5,897 bases of DNA from an uncultured Lysobacteraceae bacterium (GCA_946482585.1 CAMLSI010000341.1:1-5897), one strand, 5' to 3'. Positions 1 through 5,897 are shown, numbered from the stretch's first letter. The notes: generated by a model not told the origin, from the sequence alone. Numbers and translations are program-made.

Positions 1-1
1 G

Positions 2-919
2 AGCCGCGCCAGCGCCGGCTATCGCGGCGCGGATTATGTCGCGGGCCTGGCCGGTGTCGGACGCGCGGACGTGCACGATTCCATCGCGCACAACACCGTG
101 CTGTTCGAAGGCAAGGGGCAGATCGCCAGTTTCGCGGCGCAGCCGGTCGTGCAGCGGCTGCAGAGCGCGCAAGACTACCTGTACGCCGCCGTCGACCTGC
201 GTCCCGGCTACCGCTCGCTGCCGGTCGCCCCGGACCATTGCTGGCTCGCCGAGGACGACTGGCCGTACAGCGACGCCGTCGCGCGCGAACTGATCTATCT
301 GCGCGCCTGGAACGCGCTCGTCGTGCTCGATCGCCTGCGCGCGAGTTCGGACTCGCTGCTGCCGGTCTATTCCGATCCCTGCGGGGGCAGCGGCTTCGAC
401 GGTCCGCACAAGGGCGCAGCGGCGGTGCGCAAGACGGCCGTCGTGCATTTTTCCAGAGCACCGAGCGTCAGCGGCAAGCGCGTCGGCGCCGTCGAGGGCG
501 ACCAGGCATTCGACGCGCACCTGCTGCTGCCCGCGGCCGCGGCACCGCGCATCGTCGACGAGCGTACGTGCAGCGGCTGCGGGCTAGGCCAGTTCCGTCT
601 CGAGGTCGACGACAGCGGCAGCGCGGAAAGCTATTTCCTGCACGTGCTGCATGCACGCGACGCGAGCGAGGCGCCGCTGACGGCGGCGCTGTCGACGGTC
701 GGCGGCGACTGGGTGGTGCGGCTGACGCGCGCCGACGGCGCGCAGGCGACGGTGACCTTGCACCAGGGCCTCACCGCGTTCGGTGGCAGCGTGCGTTTCG
801 GCGATGCGCCGGCGCAGGTGCTGTATGCCGGCGTCCAGGGCATGCAGGTGACGGCCGTCGGGCCCGTGTGGCAGCCGCTCGACGACCGCATCTTCGCCGC
901 CGACTTCCAGGCGCCGTGA
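2..919 (+). CDS. Heparinase II/III-family protein (polysaccharide lyase-like), C-terminal fragment
   Basis: The frame is open from the left edge to a TGA at 917-919, so only about the last 305 residues are present and the true start lies outside. Fragment residues 27-40 (SIAHNTVLFEGKGQ) match the 'S-x-x-HNT-v-x-x-G-x-G-Q' strand typical of heparinase II/III-like proteins. It is followed by the beta-rich C-terminal part: LIYLRAWNALVVLDRL at about 97-112 resembles the usual 'R-x-ivyl-p-x-x-vvvlDrv' stretch, and FRLEV and YFLHVL at about 198-216 resemble the 'W-x-L-x-V ... fLhVL' strands. Family members are usually periplasmic or secreted enzymes that cleave uronate-containing polysaccharides by beta-elimination. 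The catalytic alpha-toroid domain would lie upstream, so substrate cannot be inferred. Four cysteines (fragment positions about 80, 127, 190 and 193) fit an exported protein. The next gene converges on it after 11 bp. A sugar-biosynthesis-linked heparinase-like protein is also possible. Confidence 0.72.
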   Translation, partial: SRASAGYRGADYVAGLAGVGRADVHDSIAHNTVLFEGKGQIASFAAQPVVQRLQSAQDYLYAAVDLRPGYRSLPVAPDHCWLAEDDWPYSDAVARELIYLRAWNALVVLDRLRASSDSLLPVYSDPCGGSGFDGPHKGAAAVRKTAVVHFSRAPSVSGKRVGAVEGDQAFDAHLLLPAAAAPRIVDERTCSGCGLGQFRLEVDDSGSAESYFLHVLHARDASEAPLTAALSTVGGDWVVRLTRADGAQATVTLHQGLTAFGGSVRFGDAPAQVLYAGVQGMQVTAVGPVWQPLDDRIFAADFQAP

Positions 920-930
920 AGCCGCGGGCG

Positions 931-1566
931 CTACGATTTCGGCTCGGGCAGGCCGCGCGCATACAGCGCGGCCTGCAGGCGGTCGGTTGCGCCTATCTTC
1001 GGAAAAATGAGCCTGAGATAGCTTTTCACGGTGCCCTCGGTGATGCCGAGCGTCTGCGCGATGCGCTTGTTGCTGAGGCCGCGTCCGAGCAGATCCAGCA
1101 CGTCGCGTTCGCGCGGCGTGATCTGCGGTTCGTCGTCGCGGCGCAGCAACTTCAACACCCGCCCCTGCACCGTCGGATGGATCCAGTTCTCGCCGGCCAG
1201 CACCGCCCGCACGGCCGTCAGGATGTCCTCGCGCCGCGCGTCCTTCACGACGTAGCCGGCCGCGCCGGCTGCGAGCACCGCGCGCACCTCCGCGTCGACG
1301 AAATAGCTCGTCAGGATCAGCACGCGCAGGCCGGGCGCCGCCTTCAGCAGTGCGCGCACGGCTGCGTCCGCCGGCATGCCGGGCATGCGCAGGTCGAGCG
1401 TGACCAGGTCCACGGTGGCGGAAGCCAGATAGATCAGCGCGTCTTCCGCGGAACCCACTTCGCCGGCGACCTGCAGGTCGGGTTCGGCATCGAGCAGCGA
1501 GCGGATGCCTTCGCGCACGATGGCATGGTCGTCGACCAGCAGGATGCGTAGTTTCGGTTCCGTCAC
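931..1566 (-). CDS. NarL/FixJ-family two-component response regulator (REC + LuxR-type HTH)
   Basis: This is a complete 211-residue protein, the normal length for the family. The receiver domain spans about residues 6-120: acidic pair D12-D13, phospho-acceptor D58 in VTLDLRMPGM, the switch T/S at 86-87 (LTSY), and conserved K108 in YVVKD. The LuxR-type helix-turn-helix spans about 148-205 (ITPRERDVLDLLGRGLSNKRIAQ, then GITEGTVKSYL), with the usual Glu in TPRE and the recognition helix around 176-186. It should be a phosphorylation-dependent DNA-binding transcription factor in the cytoplasm. The start is GTG at 1564-1566: the frame upstream runs only to the in-frame TAG of the thioesterase gene and has no other good start, and no clear Shine-Dalgarno is visible, so translation may depend on coupling to the gene 45 bp upstream. 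No histidine kinase lies in the window, so its partner and target genes are unknown; the divergent spvB-like gene is a candidate by position only. Confidence 0.93.
   Translation of the reverse strand: MTEPKLRILLVDDHAIVREGIRSLLDAEPDLQVAGEVGSAEDALIYLASATVDLVTLDLRMPGMPADAAVRALLKAAPGLRVLILTSYFVDAEVRAVLAAGAAGYVVKDARREDILTAVRAVLAGENWIHPTVQGRVLKLLRRDDEPQITPRERDVLDLLGRGLSNKRIAQTLGITEGTVKSYLRLIFPKIGATDRLQAALYARGLPEPKS
948..976. repeat. GC-rich perfect hairpin at the convergent gene ends
   Basis: GCAGGCCGCGC (948-958) is the exact reverse complement of GCGCGGCCTGC (966-976), giving an 11-bp stem around a 7-base loop. It lies in the last codons of the minus-strand regulator, just past the end of the lyase gene. 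It could slow or end transcription arriving from the left, but neither side has a T-run, so it is not a textbook intrinsic terminator. It could also be a by-product of the coding sequence (LYARGLP). Confidence 0.4.
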
Positions 1567-1611
1567 GGCGGATTCGGCAATGCATGCGGTGCGAGTGCTG
1601 AGGGATCCATG

Positions 1612-2064
1612 CTAAGCCGTCGCCGGCTCGATCGCCACGGCCGGCGGTTCGTCCATGAGCTCGCGTGCACTGGCGACCACTTCCGGCGGCAGCGGCACCG
1701 AGAGGCGCGTCCGGCGATCGAGACAGGCAAGGAGCACTTCGCTCACGGCAATCTCCCTGCCGGTCTCACTCCGGTAGAGGCAGTGACGCAGACGCAACGT
1801 CGTCGCCGAGTACGCGACGAGGCTGCTGCGCGCTTCGAGCAGGTCGCCGTCCACGGCGTCGAGGTGAAACTGCGTGCGCTGATCGAGTACGGCGACGCCG
1901 CGACACTTCCGCTTGAGCGCGCCGCGCGTGAGGTTCAGGCGGGCGAGGAACTGCCAGGTGGCGCAGTCGAAGCTGGCGGCGTAGGCGAGCGGGCTCATTT
2001 GTCCGAACCCGTCGAGATCGACGGTCTGCACGACGCTGCGGTAGGTCTCGACGCTGTGCCCCAT
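1612..2064 (-). CDS. Hotdog-fold acyl-CoA thioesterase-like protein (4HBT/YbgC/FadM type)
   Basis: The product is 150 residues, the usual size of a single-hotdog thioesterase. The N-terminal stretch TVDLDGFGQMSPLAY (about residues 14-28) aligns with the family's 'DxDxxGHvnnxxY' motif, which carries the catalytic Asp before the long helix; here D16 and D18 are kept, and the position usually His is Gln (Q22). The following AASFDCATWQFL would begin the hotdog helix. The strands RGVAVLDQRTQFHLDA, GDLLEARSSLVAYS, TLRLRHCLY and AVSEVLLACLD fit the antiparallel sheet. Such proteins hydrolyse acyl-CoA or acyl-ACP thioesters in the cytoplasm; the substrate cannot be told. The start was set at ATG 2062-2064 because GAGGG (2069-2073) sits just upstream at good spacing. 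A GTG nine codons further out (2089-2091) is in frame and would give 159 residues, but lacks a comparable ribosome site. The regulator gene follows after 45 bp, suggesting one operon. Confidence 0.78.
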   Translation of the reverse strand: MGHSVETYRSVVQTVDLDGFGQMSPLAYAASFDCATWQFLARLNLTRGALKRKCRGVAVLDQRTQFHLDAVDGDLLEARSSLVAYSATTLRLRHCLYRSETGREIAVSEVLLACLDRRTRLSVPLPPEVVASARELMDEPPAVAIEPATA

Positions 2065-2068
2065 CTTT

Positions 2069-2073
2069 CCCTC
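2069..2073 (-). promoter_or_regulatory. Ribosome binding site of the thioesterase gene
   Basis: On the minus strand GAGGG is followed by AAAG and then the ATG at 2062-2064. This is the only purine-rich Shine-Dalgarno match near either candidate start and decides in favour of the 150-residue form. Confidence 0.6.
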
Positions 2074-2128
2074 GGGCGGCCGAATCGACACGGCCGTCGC
2101 GACAGTGTGCAGCCAACGGCGACCGCGT

Positions 2129-2241
2129 CGCCCCTGTCATCGGAGGTAGATTCGTGCCTGCCTTTGTCAAATCGCCGATTGCAACGCGCGACGTTGCCGT
2201 AATCGTCCGCAGGCATTTCTTTACCTCCGATGACAGGGGCG
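2129..2241. repeat. 113-bp nested palindrome with perfect 20-bp terminal inverted repeats
   Basis: CGCCCCTGTCATCGGAGGTA at 2129-2148 is the exact reverse complement of 2222-2241. In the same register TGCCTG (2155-2160) pairs with CAGGCA (2210-2215). Near the centre, GCAACG (2181-2186) pairs with CGTTGC (2192-2197) around CGCGA, and the adjoining CGATT (2176-2180) pairs with AATCG (2201-2205) across a 3-base bulge. Each outer arm contains GGAGGT followed six bases later by a start codon and CCTGC, pointing inward on opposite strands. It could be a two-site operator, a small MITE-like element with terminal inverted repeats, or an RNA hairpin in either leader transcript. No clear flanking target-site duplication is seen. 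Confidence 0.85.
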
Positions 2242-2295
2242 CGGGCAGGGCCGCGTTCGGAATACTGGCGCGACCTCCACTCGCGTTTTCCCGAC

Positions 2296-5200
2296 ATGGC
2301 TAACCGCCCTCGCGTTCTCGTGTTCCTAGGATCTCTGCTGCTCAGCGTCACCGCCGGTCTCGCTGCGCCGGTCGCGCCGTCGAGCGACACCAGCGCACGC
2401 GCCGCCGGCACGGTGGCCGCGGCCGAATCGCCGGTCGTGCTGCCGCCGCTGGTCAGCGCCGATACCCCGCAGTTCGGCAGCATTCCCGGCAGCTTCGCCG
2501 TGAACGACGTCGGCAATGCGACCTACCGCGTGCCGATCGACCTGCCGCCCGGGCCGAACGACATGGCGCCGGACCTCGCCGTCAGCTACGACAGCGCTGG
2601 CGGCAACGGCCTGCTCGGCATGGGCTTCTCGCTGAGCGGGCTGCCGGCGATTTCCGTCTGCCGGGAACAACGCCGGAACGTGGATTTCCGCCGCATGCCG
2701 CTGTGCCTCGACGGCGAACGTCTGCTCCCCGACAGCGCCGCCGACAGCTTCCATACCGAGCATTTCAGCCAGCGCCGCATCAAACGAGTCACGTCCGCCG
2801 GCGATCCGGCGAACGTCTATTTCGAAGTCACCGATCCCGACGGCACCGTGCACCGCTACGGCGACCCCGGCGATTCGCGCTACCGGCGCGCGTTCACCTT
2901 GCCGCTCACACGCTCCACCGACCGCTTCGGCAATCGCATCCGCTACGACTGGATAGGTCAGGAAACGGCGCCGGGCACCTCGACGCCTTATCAGCTGCTG
3001 CCGGGAACGATCTATTACGGCCACCAGGAACAGATCAAAGTCACCTTCGACTACGAATCCCGGCCGACCGACCGCAACGGCGGCTTCTTCCTCGGCCGTC
3101 TCGACCGCGCCGACAATCGGCTCAAGAAGATCACCGTGTGGCGGCGCGCGCCCACGGACACGCAGCACAAGCGGGCCTCCGCCTATACGTTCAGCTACGG
3201 CAGCAACGATCAGCCGACGCGGCTCAAGCAGATCGGCCACTGCGGCACCGACGATACGAGCTGCAACCTGCCGACGCAGTTCACGTTCTCGCTGGCGACG
3301 CCCTATACCTACACGTTGACGCCGGCCTACGAGCAGACCGTCCAGCTGCCGGGCTACGAATACGACGCCGATCACCGCGCCTGGTTGCACGACGCCAACG
3401 GCGACGGCATCGACGACGTCGTCGTCAGTGCCGGCAGCATCGGCAAGGGCTGGTATCTGCTGCCGAGCCGCGGCAAGGAGGGCCTGGGCAACGACCGCCA
3501 CAAGCTCTTCGACCGCTCGATCAAGGTCGCCGATGCGACACCGACCGAAGTCGGCGGCGGACTCGCGCTCGACTACGACGGGAACGGCACCGTGGACATA
3601 CTGCCGTTCCAGAGCGACGGCAACCTGAACCCGCTGCTGTTCGACAAGAACAACGGCGCGCAGCGCGTGTCGATCCCGTACGAGTTCAAGAACCTGCTCG
3701 TCAGCGCGAGACCGGACCAGACGCCCGCGTTCGACTACAACGCCCTCGTCGCCGGCGACTTCACCGGCGACAAGGTCGTGGACCTGATGACCTACCGCTA
3801 CCTTGGCACCTCGATCGGCAACGACAACAATCCGCCGACCGCGGAGGCTTACTACGCGCAGATCGAATCCGCGTGGATGCGCGCCGACGGAAAGAAGAAC
3901 GGCGGCTTCGAACTGCCCTACGCGTTCAACAACCAGATCCTGCGCGAATACACCAGCCACTACACGCAGCCGCCTCCCTGGACGCCGCAGACGCTCACGC
4001 ACGCACGGCGCGTCATGGCGATCAACTACGACAATGGATCGCCGACGTCGCTGCTGTTCAACCGCAACGTCTGCAACAAGCCGAGCCCCAACTCGCCTGG
4101 TCACTGTTTCGCCGAGCCTGACCTCGATCCGTTCCGTGGCAACGGCAGCACTACGTACTTTTACTCCGACACGCATGCGTGGTCGGACCAGCTGATGAGC
4201 CGCGGTTTCGAGGAGTTCACCGTCGACCCCTCGCCCTGCACGGGCTGCCTGGACAAGCCGGACATCTCCGGGGCAGCGCCAAACGACGTGATCACGTTCA
4301 GCACCGAAATTCCTGCAAACGCAACGAACCTTTCCGTCTCGATCGAGGGTCGTGCGCCCCAATACAACTTTCCCCCGATTCCCGAGTCTCAGCCGTACTA
4401 CGACTCCGATCTGTATGTGCGCCGCGGAGCGGCGCCAACGACGACGAACTACGACTGCCGGCCGCACTTGTCGCCGGTGTACGACTACAGCTACACGAGC
4501 GGCACCTACAAGGTCCAGGATAAACAAAAGGAAGCCTGCCTCGTCGACGCGCCCGCCGCGGGCACCTGGTACGTACAAGTGCGTCCTTCGGTCAATCCGT
4601 CTTTTCCGAACTCGGTTGCGGGCGTGGTGTCCCACCTGACTCTGCGCCTCACCTACACGATCGGCGGCTTCGATTTCACCGCGCAGCGCCCGGTGCGCTG
4701 GAGCAAGTTCCCGTCGGCGAACACGCAGGCCGGCGAATTCCCGACGCTGGATCTCTCCTCGCGCGTCATCAAGCAAGGCGACTTCAACGGCGACGGCCAG
4801 ATGGATCTCGTCGTCGACAGCCCCGTCGACGGCGGCACGACCGCCGCCGGCGCGAAGAAGAAACTCTGGATCTGGTACAACACCGGCCACGAGCTCTGGG
4901 ACGGCAGCGACATCACCGCCGACGAAGGCTACAGCCAGCGCTTCCTCAAGCCGATCTACGTCAATTACACGCCCTCCTCGCAGCATGCGTTCGAGCACGC
5001 GCTCGTGGCGGACATGGACGGCGACGGCCGTCAGGAACTCGTGATTCCGAGCCGCAGCAGCGTCGCTCAGGGCGATCCCGATCCGGACACGGTCGACCAG
5101 CTCGACGTGGTCGAGTTTCCGCGTTCGCCCAAAGACATCATCGGCTTCCAGTCCGTCGGCACGCTCGCCGCCTCGGTGGCGCCGTTTTCGCGGCGGACGC

Positions 5201-5897
5201 TCAACGATGCGGCCACGGGCGGGAGCAACATCTACAGCCGTTCGCCGGCGTTGATCGGCGACGTCAACGGCGACCTCAGGCCGGACGTCGTCGTCACCGA
5301 CGTCGACAACATCAGTAATTCCCATCTCAAGGTGTACTTCGGCAACTCCATCGGCGCGCCTTCGGCGCTGCTGACCGAAATCCGCGAAGGGCCGAACAAC
5401 GTCACGAGTTCCTTCGATGCGCCGGCGACGCACGCCATCACCTACGCCTCGCCGAACGACACCGGCACGGTGCTGAAGTACCTGAACTGCGAGAACGCGC
5501 CGGACAACGTCTGCGGCGCGCCGGCGAACTACGTGGTCAAGCAGATCGTGCACGACACGGATTCGCTCAGCGGTGCGCCGCGGACCGAAACGCACAGCTA
5601 CGTGGCCGGCCGCATCGACCGGGCCAGCGGCCGTTTCCTCGGGTTCGCGACCCATTCGGTCAAGGCCGAGCCTGTGGACGGCTATGAAACAACCTACAAA
5701 CAACGCCGGTTCAGCAACACGCTGGTCGAAGACGATCCGCGGCTGCTCAGCGAAGAGGTAAGGCGAGATCTGCCCGATGGGCAGTTGCACTACACGCGCA
5801 CGACGAATGCCTGGGACATCGCGACCACGCTCATCGGCACGGGTGCCGCTGCCTACGTCAAGACACGGACCGTCGAGCAGTTCGAGGGGTCGGCAAT
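2296..5897 (+). CDS. Secreted SpvB/TcaC-like Rhs-family protein with FG-GAP repeats and an internal PPC domain (3' end missing)
   Basis: The frame is open from ATG 2296 to the right edge (1200 codons plus two bases). Residues 1-24 form a Sec-type signal peptide (basic NRPR, then VLVFLGSLLLSVTAGLAA). Residues about 60-330 are an SpvB-type module: PGSFAVNDVGNATYRVPIDL, LPPGPNDMAPDLAVSYDS and GNGLLGMGFSLSGLPAIS, then HRYG, DRFGN, and a C-x6-C-x2-PTQFTF motif at about 316-331. Calcium-type FG-GAP/VCBS loops lie at 366-374, 426-434, 488-496, 829-837, 906-914 and 989-997. A PPC domain fills about 655-790. From about 1050, HSYVAGRIDRASGRFLGF and following residues resemble the TcdB/TcaC middle region that precedes Rhs YD-repeats, which would lie beyond the window. 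Relatives form the shell of Tc toxins or Rhs-like polymorphic exoproteins; the C-terminal effector, if any, is not visible. An in-frame ATG at 2230 would add 22 charged residues before the signal peptide; 2296 is preferred because it gives a clean signal peptide. Confidence 0.88.
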   Translation, partial: MANRPRVLVFLGSLLLSVTAGLAAPVAPSSDTSARAAGTVAAAESPVVLPPLVSADTPQFGSIPGSFAVNDVGNATYRVPIDLPPGPNDMAPDLAVSYDSAGGNGLLGMGFSLSGLPAISVCREQRRNVDFRRMPLCLDGERLLPDSAADSFHTEHFSQRRIKRVTSAGDPANVYFEVTDPDGTVHRYGDPGDSRYRRAFTLPLTRSTDRFGNRIRYDWIGQETAPGTSTPYQLLPGTIYYGHQEQIKVTFDYESRPTDRNGGFFLGRLDRADNRLKKITVWRRAPTDTQHKRASAYTFSYGSNDQPTRLKQIGHCGTDDTSCNLPTQFTFSLATPYTYTLTPAYEQTVQLPGYEYDADHRAWLHDANGDGIDDVVVSAGSIGKGWYLLPSRGKEGLGNDRHKLFDRSIKVADATPTEVGGGLALDYDGNGTVDILPFQSDGNLNPLLFDKNNGAQRVSIPYEFKNLLVSARPDQTPAFDYNALVAGDFTGDKVVDLMTYRYLGTSIGNDNNPPTAEAYYAQIESAWMRADGKKNGGFELPYAFNNQILREYTSHYTQPPPWTPQTLTHARRVMAINYDNGSPTSLLFNRNVCNKPSPNSPGHCFAEPDLDPFRGNGSTTYFYSDTHAWSDQLMSRGFEEFTVDPSPCTGCLDKPDISGAAPNDVITFSTEIPANATNLSVSIEGRAPQYNFPPIPESQPYYDSDLYVRRGAAPTTTNYDCRPHLSPVYDYSYTSGTYKVQDKQKEACLVDAPAAGTWYVQVRPSVNPSFPNSVAGVVSHLTLRLTYTIGGFDFTAQRPVRWSKFPSANTQAGEFPTLDLSSRVIKQGDFNGDGQMDLVVDSPVDGGTTAAGAKKKLWIWYNTGHELWDGSDITADEGYSQRFLKPIYVNYTPSSQHAFEHALVADMDGDGRQELVIPSRSSVAQGDPDPDTVDQLDVVEFPRSPKDIIGFQSVGTLAASVAPFSRRTLNDAATGGSNIYSRSPALIGDVNGDLRPDVVVTDVDNISNSHLKVYFGNSIGAPSALLTEIREGPNNVTSSFDAPATHAITYASPNDTGTVLKYLNCENAPDNVCGAPANYVVKQIVHDTDSLSGAPRTETHSYVAGRIDRASGRFLGFATHSVKAEPVDGYETTYKQRRFSNTLVEDDPRLLSEEVRRDLPDGQLHYTRTTNAWDIATTLIGTGAAAYVKTRTVEQFEGSA
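4258..4665 (+). other. PPC (bacterial pre-peptidase C-terminal, PF04151-like) domain inside the SpvB-like protein
   Basis: Residues about 655-790 carry the hallmarks of this beta-sandwich domain: PDISGAAPNDVITFST with PANATNLSVSIEG as the opening strands, SDLYVRRGAAPTTTNYDCRP at 704-723, the partner cysteine in KEACLVDAPAAGTWYVQV (C748), and a closing strand near LTLRLTYTIGG. C721 and C748 are the expected disulfide pair. The domain usually sits at the C-terminus of secreted peptidases and may bind surfaces or be cut off during maturation. Here it is internal, between the third and fourth calcium loops, and also carries a longer than usual stretch (PVYDYSYTSGTYKVQDKQ) before the second cysteine. 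Confidence 0.8.

Larger units (their letters stand above)
2065..2295. promoter_or_regulatory. Divergent intergenic region between the thioesterase and the SpvB-like gene
   Basis: The two outward-facing genes are separated by 231 bp, so both promoters should be here. On the minus strand a perfect -35-like TTGACA lies at 2165-2170, but about 17 bp downstream only TACCTC/ACCTCC is found, a poor -10 match. On the plus strand TTGCCG (2194-2199) is the best weak candidate, also without a convincing -10. No promoter can be called firmly. The dominant element is the palindrome at 2129-2241, whose outer arms end 64 bp from the thioesterase ATG and 54 bp from the ATG at 2296. This near-symmetric placement is compatible with a shared operator. 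The SpvB-like ATG at 2296 has no evident Shine-Dalgarno. Confidence 0.5.

Noticed and set aside
238..1551. A 437-codon plus-strand frame across the lyase and regulator
   Set aside because: Its translation is strongly Arg/Ala-rich and spans two genes with clear homology in other frames, so it is a by-product of high GC content.
584..1585. A 333-codon minus-strand frame overlapping the regulator and the lyase
   Set aside because: It is Arg/Ala-rich and low in complexity, and it overlaps the well-supported regulator in another frame; no family motif is visible.
1609..2202. A 197-codon plus-strand frame antisense to the thioesterase
   Set aside because: The minus strand has a good ribosome site and hotdog-thioesterase motifs; the plus frame shows no family signature.
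1995..2216. A 73-codon minus-strand frame starting at the ATG of the right palindrome arm
   Set aside because: It has an ideal GGAGGT upstream but runs out of frame deep into the thioesterase gene and its translation is Arg/Ser-rich. I treat the start signal as part of the palindrome observation and do not call a gene.
2129..2241. CRISPR repeat pair or insertion-sequence ends
   Set aside because: There are only two copies, they are inverted and not direct, the space between them is itself structured, and there is no transposase frame inside or beside them.
2326..5790. A 1154-codon open frame on the minus strand, antisense to the SpvB-like gene
   Set aside because: It is exactly codon-aligned with the sense gene, so its stops can only be sense TTA, CTA or TCA codons, which this GC-rich gene almost never uses; the frame ends at the rare sense CTA at codon 11. 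Its translation is a Val/Arg/Ala-rich string without recognisable domains, whereas the sense strand encodes clear SpvB, FG-GAP and PPC motifs.

Overview
This GC-rich window has strong G/C preference at third codon positions. It carries four protein genes, two of them cut by the window edges. Gene style, codon use, a secreted SpvB/TcC-type protein and a PPC domain of the kind common in secreted Xanthomonadales (Lysobacterales) proteins suggest a high-GC proteobacterium, possibly of that order. The assignment is an inference; no rRNA or other taxonomic marker is present.

Layout. (1) Positions 2-919, plus strand: the C-terminal part of a heparinase II/III-family polysaccharide lyase-like protein. 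It meets the next gene tail to tail, with 11 bp between the stop codons. (2) Positions 931-1566, minus strand: a complete NarL/FixJ-type response regulator with no sensor kinase in view. (3) Positions 1612-2064, minus strand: a small hotdog-fold acyl-CoA thioesterase-like protein, 45 bp upstream of the regulator and probably co-transcribed with it. (4) Positions 2065-2295: a divergent intergenic region dominated by a nested palindrome (2129-2241) with perfect 20-bp outer arms. (5) Positions 2296-5897, plus strand, open at the right edge: at least 1200 residues of a secreted SpvB/TcaC-like (Rhs/Tc-toxin family) protein. It has a signal peptide, an SpvB-type N-terminal module, six DxDxDG-like FG-GAP/VCBS loops, and the beginning of what looks like a TcdB middle region. 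A PPC (bacterial pre-peptidase C-terminal) domain sits between the third and fourth loops.

How they fit together. The thioesterase-regulator pair and the large secreted protein diverge from the palindromic region, so they may share control through it. The lyase looks like the end of a separate rightward transcription unit. No CRISPR array, tRNA, rRNA or intact insertion sequence is visible. The two most unusual things are the palindrome, whose two arms each carry a Shine-Dalgarno sequence and start codon pointing inward, and the PPC domain embedded inside an SpvB/FG-GAP protein.
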